A stretch of DNA of 64,000 nt, from assembly GCF_905475465.1 (NCBI RefSeq), contig NC_062246.1, positions 2,692,001 to 2,756,000 of the forward strand, given 5' to 3'. The notes beneath the pieces were generated by a model. The model was given only the letters and a program-made list of their open reading frames with translations, had not been told where the DNA came from and did no database searches. Source of the DNA: Pieris napi. Taxonomy: Eukaryota > Arthropoda > Insecta > Lepidoptera > Pieridae. The translations under genes and the position numbers were made by a program. Every line of letters starts with the position of its first letter. Positions within the stretch are counted from its first letter, which is position 1. Positions 55,793 through 64,000 of the stretch are shown here, piece after piece.

Positions 55793-56548
55793 CATTTCAT
55801 AGATACAAAATCTATGAATCATAATTGATTGAGCGTGCTCCATCCATTTTACGCGATCGACATAGTCTTTATAATCCAACTTTCATAATAATCGAGTTTA
55901 ATTAAATATCGAAGCATACGAGAAAACATTATTATACTATAAATGAAATTATCGTCGTAAAAGAAGTGTGTGGCAACATTTTTCATTAATAATACATACC
56001 TTTGATCAGCGCCTTGTCAAACGCTTGTCAAAACACGTCAATTTCTTCCCCCGATAGATATTCCGTTGTTATTGGATTGCGAGAGACATTCCGTTTCAAT
56101 AAAACCTCTTTGCTTCGTGTCTTAATAGTTATGAGCCTACTTTTTATTTCCTGTTATCATAATGTGATACCTGTATTGTATGTGTATAAAGCATGAAACA
56201 TGAAAAAATCACCTATGTAACATTAAAACAATTTTATTACAAAAGTAGTAATTTTTCATCTATAGTCATCCTACTAGGCTAGTTTTAAAAACTATTTAAA
56301 TATGGTGTGTAATATTAATTACAAATATATTAATAGAACATAAGAATCTTTAATTGGGACTCAATAAAGTGGGTAACCACCGAAATGTATACAGGTACCC
56401 ATTGTGTAAAATATTATGGGGTTATGTATAAAATAATGTCAGGCATGAAGAAAACGTGTAGAATTATCACAAGTTTGCATTTATTTGTTTAGAGTTATTA
56501 CGATTCCCGAGTGCTCTCTGTAAAATATGCGAACAGAAAATATTTCTG
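55793..56548. other. no gene seen
   Basis: AT-rich. The 64-codon frame at 56,002-56,196 has no recognisable domain. Confidence 0.4.
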
Positions 56549-56690
56549 ATAAACAATAAACTACAAGCTCCCACCTTTTCAGAATGCCAAATCATAAAAT
56601 GACTGCTTCACGACTGATTTGAGAGCGACCGCCGATGCGAAAACCGCTGCGTGAGTTCGAAAAGTGAGTTACAGAATCGCTGGGCAGACA
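56549..56690 (-). mobile_element. half of a palindromic MITE
   Basis: It matches the reverse complement of the left half of the element at 61,086-61,303: TAAACTACAAGCTCCC, CGACTGATTTGAGAGCGACC, GAAAAGTGAGTTACAGAATC. Confidence 0.65.
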
Positions 56691-57700
56691 GTTAAAATTG
56701 TTCTCATTACACAAATAAAAGACAACCTAACAAATACTTATCCGATTCCACGCAATGCTTTAATCTTAAGAATGTTATAAATTACAATTTACAAGCCAAA
56801 CTCACCGCCTTTAAAAGTTTAGCTGAGGTCAGCATTAGCACGTCGGTTTATTCCTTCTTTAAACACCGGTAATTCCCTTTGACGCAAAACGCGGACTGCA
56901 GACAGTCCAAAATTGCACTGCCAGCAGTAACCGCCAGAGACAACGCGAAATCTAAGTGACAATTACGGGCCACTGTCTCCTAAATAAACATCTCTTTATC
57001 CTTGGCGCATAAAATCTATCAGCGCAGAATAATCAGTCACCCATGTAGTCCTGAAATGCGTGGCCTTTTCAATGAGTAGAAATTCTTGGAGCATTGAGGT
57101 CCCTCCGTCATGTGTATTGTGTAGTGCTCAGGAAATTTCGGAGCGTCTGGAAGTTGCTATGCTGGCTAAATTAGCCAAGACGCACAACGGACCAAATGGG
57201 CATCCAAGTACGGAAACTGTGAACTACTATAACACCGATTGACTGGCTGTTATCAATTATGGGCGACTTATAGGCTCGTTTCCCTCCGATAAAAGTCTAG
57301 AGAAATGATTACAAAATCCGTTTACTCATGCTTCAATTTTTCGATAAGCTCCACTGAATGTAATCATTATGGAATTTGAAATATATCGATATTGTTCAAG
57401 TGGATTATGGCTTTAATATCCCGAGGGATTTAACTGAATTCTCTCTATCCGTATTACATCCCTTATTCTATTTCGCTATGGATTTGCAAATGCAATCCAA
57501 TAAACTGGACTGCGCTACACATGCGACTTAAGATTCATTCCGATGCTCATGAAATTAAATTATTCTATTGAGACGTGCGTTTACTTACTACAAATCAATT
57601 CTTTCTGATATGTAATTGTATGAAATTTTTCCTCATGTGTGATGATGAGAAACAAATTTCTGTTTGTTTCCTTAAGCCTTTCACGAAGTTTTTATAAAAA
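56691..57700. other. non-coding stretch with a LINE-like motif
   Basis: ACGCACAACGGACCAAATGG...AAGTACGGAAACT at 57,180-57,220 repeats the motif at 21.76 kb. The surrounding 60-codon frame is not convincing. A moderately GC-rich section at 56,820-56,960 is unexplained. Confidence 0.35.
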
Positions 57701-58013
57701 CTAGCTGACCCGTTGTTTTGCCATGTTTATAATATTCTAGGAAACATTTTTTTAGTTCAATAAAAATAACTATCTACTATAATAAAAATTGGGGTTGATC
57801 GTAGAGGGGTGAAAATAAGGGGTGGTATGTATTGTTATATGATGTATCATAAAAAAATAAAAATATTTTTTTTGGGGTGGACACACCTTATCACTTAGTT
57901 TGAAAGATAGATAGTAGCCAATTCTCAGACTTACTGAATATGTATAAAAAATTCATTTGATTCGGAGGAGTATGGGAACGAACATTGTGACACGAGAATT
58001 TTATATATTAGAT
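57701..58013 (+). repeat. RTE-like LINE 3' end
   Basis: CTAGCTGACCCGTTGTTTTG to GGGAACGAACATTGTGACAC then TTTATATATTAGAT. Collinear with 53,001-53,290. Confidence 0.7.
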
Positions 58014-59024
58014 AGACCGACATGCCGCTATTACGAGTATACATACCATATGATATATGTTTTACGTACTATATCTTTTTGTTATATTAAGTTCTTCTTT
58101 ATTATTGTGTTAATTTGTGAATGGATGTTTCTTTCTTTTATTACGTTATTTTTTATCACCTTACTAGTCTTATCATTGCGTATATAGAGATAACATTGGA
58201 GCGTTTATTGCCCTGCAAGGGTTAAAATGCTTAATTCACAATATTAAAATTAAGCTGTCACTTTCAATTAGGTTCTAGACAAGTTAGAATATAAACGCAA
58301 ATTTATTAAAAGACTACATGAATGAAATCTTAAATACTAGGATAACATATAGATATATTATTATAATGGTCTTGTTATAATAGTCTTTATCAAATTAATA
58401 AACACAACTGAACAAATAAAAGTATGTAATACACTGGTTCCAGGAAAAATTACATATACAGTCAAAAATACAGTTTTTGCTAACTCATTTAGATGTTGTA
58501 TAAAAACAGTCAAAATTCTAACGATAAATAATTGTTCGTGTAAAATTAGTGATTCGTCTTATCAAGACCATCGCATTATTCGAACATTCAAAGCGTTCAA
58601 TATTCATGAACTAACTTAAACTCGCCGTACTGCGTTTAAAACGGCTATTACTATAATGGAATCTGTGTTTGTCTATTACGAGATCGCAACTATGGTAACC
58701 AGTATTACAACAACAAACTAGCCATGTTGCGGTTGCAGCAATTTGTTAACACGTTGATAACTATTTTATTCAACATTCCCTTGGCTTGGCGTACACAAGG
58801 GATATTTAACGATACAGCTAAAAAGTCTGTCTCCTTGAATGTATCGCGTATTCAGGCATGATTTTGAATTGGTATAAGACTAATATCGTCGGTACGCATT
58901 CTTTATTCTTACATATTTGACCGTAGTTTTTGGTACCGGCAAGCTGTAGTTATGAACGTTTAGTTAATAAAGGACGCTGTTTACTATAGATAATTTACAC
59001 AATGTAATTAAAAGTCTTTTAAAA
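58014..59024. other. no gene seen
   Basis: AT-rich. The hydrophobic 76-codon frame at 57,957-58,187 begins inside the LINE tail and is not a gene. Confidence 0.4.
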
Positions 59025-59210
59025 CCAGGAGTTGTGCTACAACCTTTTTAGGTCCGGGCCTCAGATTTATGTATCTGTTTCATGATCATTTTATAATCTA
59101 TTATGCATGTAGATGATCAGCCGTCTGTGCCTGACGCACGCCCTCGACTTTTTGGGTCCAAGGCATGCCGGTTTTCTCACGATGTTTTCCTTCACCGTTC
59201 GAGCGAACAA
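59025..59210 (-). mobile_element. 5'-truncated SINE
   Basis: On the minus strand it begins at GTTCGCTCGAACGGTGAAGG and runs to GTTGTAGCACAACTCCTGG. The tRNA-like head is absent. Confidence 0.65.
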
Positions 59211-60462
59211 AGAAAAACTGTCATCTATAAAACAAAAGAATGGCTATTGTTGCAAAAACGCGGTTTTGAATAGTTACAAATACAATTTGTAAGTAACTTG
59301 TTTGTCACGCTGTTTCAACTAAATTGTTCACTGTCAGTAGTAATTTTGTAAAAATTTACAAAATATTTTTTTGTTTTTAATAAAAAATTTGATGCAGTGT
59401 GATAAAATACTATAATTTTAATTATATTTGCAAGAATATGGTACAAAAATGTTATTTAATGTTATGTTCTCCGCACATAATGGCGTGCAAGGATTTTACA
59501 TTTAAGTTATATAGTCATATCAATTAGTCAATTCTTATATTATTTTTAGTGATATATATAGATGTATTACAACTTCATATGATTCTCGTGTATAAATTTA
59601 ATATAAATATACTGTATGGATTAGTTAATATTTAGTAAACCAGCACTGAATATGCCACTAAAATGCTGTGTACAGATGTAATTGGACTTCAGGTTTACAA
59701 ATGTTGTTTAGTGTGTAACTTTATGTATTTAATCAATCTGTTTTCTGTTTCTGTTCCAAAAATGTAAAAATTACGTAAATATGCGAAGTAAAACTGTTGC
59801 CATATTTAGAGGTTTACAGAAAGTAGGTTAGGACATTTTAGAAGAAGCGCATCCCACTAAACAGTTTAAAGTGCACATGTAGCAATTTACATCCGGTACA
59901 TAGATTTCACAGGAACTTTAAACATTTCGCTTTAAATCCCCTTAAACCTCTTCCTTAAAACTTTCGGTTATTTTATTTCGCAATAAATTTAGTGAATGCA
60001 CGCTATCTATCCAGGTCTGTTGCTAATTAGTAATTACCTTAGCCGCCATTTACCTAAGCATAACCACGCGATTCAACAATAAGCCACGGTATTCCGCTTA
60101 ATCTACTCAAACAGAACTGACAGTATAATCATTGTTATTACTAACATTACATTACAAATGCTAAATACATTTGACAATTAGGCGCTGTTAACCGAATAAT
60201 TTTTGGGGTTGCCATATCAATAATTAAAGGCTATTTCGCTTATAGGCAAGCTTTTATGCATTTTTTAAAGATCTTTTTATTTATATGATTTATGGTTTTA
60301 TGTAAACATAAAAAAGGTTTAATGTTGAATAGATTACAAATAATCTTGCGAAAATACATAGAATCGACGCAGCGGCGCGCGGCTTGCTGCAGACGGAAAC
60401 TAGAAAGTAATATGAATCCTTAAAGAACCTTAATATTATTTTAAAAGGATAACAAAATGTGC
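59211..60462. other. no gene seen
   Basis: AT-rich and non-coding. Confidence 0.4.
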
Positions 60463-60720
60463 CGAGCCGTGTTGGCTTAATGGCTTCAGCGTGCGACTCG
60501 TATCCCTGAGGTCGTAGGTTCGACCCCGGCTGCGCACCAATGGACTTGTTGTCTAAGTGCGCGTTTAACATTAGCTCGAACGGTGAAGGAAAACATCGTG
60601 AGGCGTGTGTCAGGCACAGGAGGCTGATTGCCTACATGTCTATTATATTTACAAATGATCATGAAACAGATACAGAAATCAGAGGCCCAGACCTAAACAG
60701 GTTGTAGCGCCACTGATTTA
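60463..60720 (+). mobile_element. tRNA-derived SINE, nearly full length
   Basis: The best preserved copy of the common family: head GTTGGCTTAATGGCTTCAGC, B-box GAGGTCGTAGGTTCGACCCC, body to GCGCCACTGATTTATTTATT. The CGTGAGGAAACCGG...GACGGCGTG part is shortened by a deletion near 60,603. Confidence 0.75.
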
Positions 60721-60784
60721 TTTATTTTAACAAAATGTGCCAACAACTATGGAATTTATATAATTTATTATAAATATAACACGA

Positions 60785-60925
60785 AATACCAACTGTATCA
60801 CCTCGACGATTCCCACTTAAGTAATTCCGAACCAATCCGAATTAGGGTGCTTCAAGAAAAGAGTGTACCAATTCTAAAAAGGCCGGCAACTCGCGAGCCC
60901 TCTGGCATTGGCAACATCTTGCCCA
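60785..60925 (+). pseudogene. LINE C-terminal scrap
   Basis: AACTGTATCACCTCGACGAT, CCGAATTAGGGTGCTTCAAG and GTGTACCAATTCTAAAAAGG line up with 52,610-52,760. The central part is deleted. Confidence 0.55.
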
Positions 60926-61085
60926 TTTACCCTCTGTTCTTTAAAAAAACTAAATTGTATCAAAGCTAAGTGATTAAACCCATTCATTGTGTTTTTCATG
61001 GGTAATTTTACTGAGTAAGTTTTACAGCGAAACATGAATAGTTGTTTTCGATATGCACACAGAATCGATAAAGAAAGAGACACCA

Positions 61086-61303
61086 GCCTTGCGATTCTGT
61101 AACTCACTTTTCGAACTCTCACAGCGGCGGTCGCGCTCAAATCAGTCGTTTTATGATTTGGCATTCTGATAAGGAGGGAGCTTGTAGTTTATTGTTTACC
61201 AAATCGTAAAATGACTGTTTTACGACTGATATAAGCGCGACCGCCGCTGTGAAAACCGTTGTGAGAGTCCGAAAAGTGAGTTACAGAATCGCAAGGCAGC
61301 CCA
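61086..61303. mobile_element. palindromic MITE with ~80-bp inverted arms
   Basis: GCCTTGCGATTCTGTAACTC at 61,088 and its complement at 61,284-61,303 open two long arms containing GCGGCGGTCGCGC. A spacer of about 40 bases (AAGGAGGGAGCTTGTAG...) separates them. There is no coding frame. A half copy is at 56,549-56,690. Confidence 0.75.
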
Positions 61304-61984
61304 CGTATGCAAGAAAGTCGCTCGAACAAATAAATTGAACACGCATGAAAACTTAAATAGGCAACGGAACATGGAAGGTAAAATTTCCGATTTTTCGTTT
61401 TATTCTTAAGTTTATTCTATTACAGAATCGAATATAAGTTATCGTGTAACAATGTTGGCTGCACTCCCCGGGGCGTTACACTACGATGCAAACGTATTTC
61501 AATCCTTAAGACCACCTGACTTATACAACTTTCTGAATCAATTTAAAATCCACGAACTTGCTTATTTTCGTCTTCATAGAATGTTTCTTGGAAATTTCGC
61601 CTCAAGTCCCGAGAGACAACAATAAAACATTATATTTAATTCAAATCTACATGAATTTTTCGATACTTTCAGTTCTATGAGAGTCAGTTCTATGTGATTA
61701 GGTTTTTCAAGTCAAGGTGCTTCTATAGCGTAACTGAATATTTAGAACATAAGTTTAGAACATAAATTTAATAACGTATGATATGATATGTACAATAATA
61801 TAATGATACAAATAATATAAAAACTGACCAATTCATATGACTAATAATGTAAAATGTAAAATTCCTTTTAATACAAATTTGCGCGCCATTGTGTGTGGCA
61901 GAATATGCGAACTTATGATTGACACATCGTCTTGCAATAAATTATTATTATTATTATTTTAGTGTGTTTGTTTTATATTCGTTT
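61304..61984. other. no gene seen
   Basis: AT-rich and non-coding. ATT trinucleotide run at about 61,943-61,958. Confidence 0.4.
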
Positions 61985-62220
61985 TTTTAAGTAATAGGAG
62001 GCAAACAGGCAGGAGGCTCATCTGATGTTAACTGATACCGCCGCCCATGGACACTCACACTGCCAGAAGGCTCGGATGTGCGTTGCTGGCGATTCGAGAA
62101 TTGGTACGCTCTTTTCTTTTCGAATCGATATGAGATAAGACCGGGTTGCCCAGCAATAATGAAAACAATCGCACGCATTTCTAACGTTGTGGAGAAGTAG
62201 CTACTTATATTTGTGCCCAC
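61985..62220 (-). pseudogene. LINE ORF C-terminal fragment
   Basis: A 77-codon minus-strand frame ends KKRAYQFSNRQQRTSEPSGS, VHGRRYQLTSDEPPACLPPI, the best preserved end of the lepidopteran LINE family also seen at 52.6 and 60.8 kb. Upstream reading has lost the FLPRT...WN block. Confidence 0.65.
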
Positions 62221-63085
62221 CTTTTTAATTACATTGAATTTAAAGCAGGTTTATATTTGTGTATTTTTATTAATTTTGCTTGAATATTTGCTATCTATAA
62301 CACTTTTAAACCATTTTATGGAATAGACAGATTAATAAATAACATCTTAATTATAAATAAATTCATCAAGTAATTAAAATTCAACGTTATTGTACTAAAG
62401 GTAATGTAATACACCAGTATGTTAAAATATATGTATTTTGACACAAGAATACTCTTTATCTTACCCTTAGCTATATAAGCTTACTTATGTAACTAATATA
62501 AAACTGCAATGCTACAATTATTCGTCGCGTAGAATAAAATTTAGGTTGTCGGATAAATTTTACTGTATAAAAAGTTGTACGAACTTTTCAGCTTAGCATT
62601 CATTTGAATTCGGGTCTCGTGACGTGATATAACGTATGGCATTCCTAAATTAAAAATGGCTATACCACAGAAGCAGAGATTAACTAGGTATTGGAAAATG
62701 GGAATCGTGTATATCTGTATTTTTCTGTGCCTTATACAACTATATCAAAGGAGTTAAAATGTGTTCAAACTATGAAGTGACGTTCATACACGTTTAGAGA
62801 CCATATCAAAACGCAAGCTGTTGTAAATGACAGGTAATAAATAGATTAATAAGTTTTTAAAACCTTCGTTTAAATAAAGAATAATTTTATTTAAGGAGGT
62901 GTTGCCATATTTTATAGATATCTGGGTTATTACAGTTAAACCCGCTTAGTACGATTAAATTAAGCAATAAAAAGATTTGGCTGAATAAACGAACTATTCT
63001 CACTTGGTAATAATTTATTAACTTCGATTTTGATGTCCAGTGTTCTCTCCATAGTATATTTTAAACTAGTTTATTTTAAAATCCG
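62221..63085. other. no gene seen
   Basis: AT-rich and non-coding. Confidence 0.4.
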
Positions 63086-63459
63086 ATTTTTGAAGTTATA
63101 CTTCTTTAGGCGCGTTATGAAAAATTGATGAGAGTGAAATTTTACAATGCGCGCGCACCGTGACACAAAATTATCAGAATGAAGTTCACCACGGAAGATG
63201 CTACGGCATTGGACATAATTTAAAAAACAACATTCGAATAATAATATAATTTATGTTACACTTAATGTAAGAGAATAATAATAAATATTTATTTAATTTT
63301 TCAAATGTAAACTGAACTTTATTGACTATAATTACTCGTTTTCCAGTCTTTGATTATTTAATTGTAATTAATTATTTGCATGCAATCAAAAACTATTTTT
63401 AATAATGCCAAAGAAGTATAACTTCTTACACGTGTACATAAGTACACGCACCCTTTTTT
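63086..63459 (+). mobile_element. uninterrupted TIR element (target of the retroelement at 4.8 kb)
   Basis: About 370 bp with inverted ends around GAAGTTATACTTCTTT (63,092 and, inverted, 63,410-63,427). Bases 63,091-63,260 match the left half at 4,617-4,792, and 63,256-63,459 match the right half at 20,088-20,300. It shows what the occupied copy looked like before insertion. It has no coding capacity; the superfamily is not assigned. Confidence 0.8.
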
Positions 63460-64000
63460 AAATCTAAATTAAAATAGTCAAAATTGCTTAGAACTTTTTT
63501 TTCTCAGGCAACAAAGTGGTATGTAACGAGATTATACAATTACCCATTCAATCAAAAAATGGTGGATGTTATTTCTATTTGTAATATTATCTTCATTTTT
63601 ATTCTGCTATTAAATCACATTAAAGTGTTATTTTAGATTTAACAAACCCGGAAATGAAACACAATACAACCGCTTGCCTAGAATACATAGTCATGCAACA
63701 ATATATGCCACGACAAAGGGAATTTGAAGATCTGCCAAGTCGTCGATTGCTGGCTTTTCGCAATAAAAATTGTCATCTCCAATACACTTTTGCTGCCATA
63801 AGTTTCATTGTCTTCAGTTCATTAATTCGGATCCCGTATTAAAGCAAACAGTGGCACAATAACAGCTAATACACACTTATCGTTGACAGAGTAGTGGAGT
63901 CTGATGTAGTTTACGTCATACCCTTTCGATGATGCTTCTAAATTATAACCTATTCAGAATTATAGTATATATGTTAAGGAAATAGTAAACCACTGTGTGG
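63460..64000. other. no gene seen
   Basis: A 62-codon plus-strand frame at 63,654-63,842 has no recognisable feature. Confidence 0.4.

Noticed and set aside
60290..60571. 93-codon minus-strand frame
   Set aside because: It is antisense to a SINE head over its N-terminal part.
1..64000. CRISPR arrays, operons and ribosome-binding sites
   Set aside because: None are present; this is eukaryotic nuclear DNA.

Overview
This is a 64-kb piece of an insect genome, almost certainly a moth or butterfly. It is AT-rich and crowded with Lepidoptera-type repeats: several tRNA-derived SINEs, decayed LINE ends, RTE-like tails, short terminal-inverted-repeat (TIR) elements and a TTA-flanked Harbinger-like element. 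I recognise no complete host protein gene. The only firm host gene is a tRNA-Lys(TTT) at 54,619-54,691 on the minus strand. The window may lie in an intron or between genes.

The centre of interest is 1,146-20,091. A full-length, env-bearing Ty3/gypsy retrotransposon of the errantivirus type (4,793-12,304, about 7.5 kb) is inserted in a small TIR element. It has 260-bp LTRs, a tRNA-Ser primer site, gag, pol in the -1 frame, env and a polypurine tract, and I see no stop or frameshift in it. Size and layout recall TED of Trichoplusia ni. A second, 5'-truncated copy (15,938-20,087) begins inside reverse transcriptase and ends in a complete 3' LTR. Between the two lies an inverted copy (12,307-15,939) of the 3.64 kb upstream of the first element (1,146-4,788). 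The outermost LTR ends are flanked by the same 4 bases, CACT, and by the left and right halves of the interrupted element. One insertion therefore came first, and a duplication-inversion-duplication rearrangement followed at its 3' end.

How the retroelement parts fit together: gag gives the capsid; pol gives protease, reverse transcriptase, RNase H and integrase; env gives a furin-type membrane fusion protein. A strong splice donor at 5,253 overlaps an ATG that is followed at once by TGA. Splicing to an AG at 10,338 would turn this start-stop codon pair into the env start codon, in frame.

The rest, 20.1-64 kb, is repeat-rich non-coding DNA. It holds LINE remnants (25.2, 28.6, 31.2, 40.8-42.1, 43.2, 47.6, 52.7, 60.8 and 62.0 kb), about nine SINEs, foldback elements (38.8, 40.3 and 61.2 kb), four near-perfect isolated hairpins (30.5, 42.1, 44.2 and 53.4 kb) and an uninterrupted copy of the retroelement's target element at 63.1 kb.
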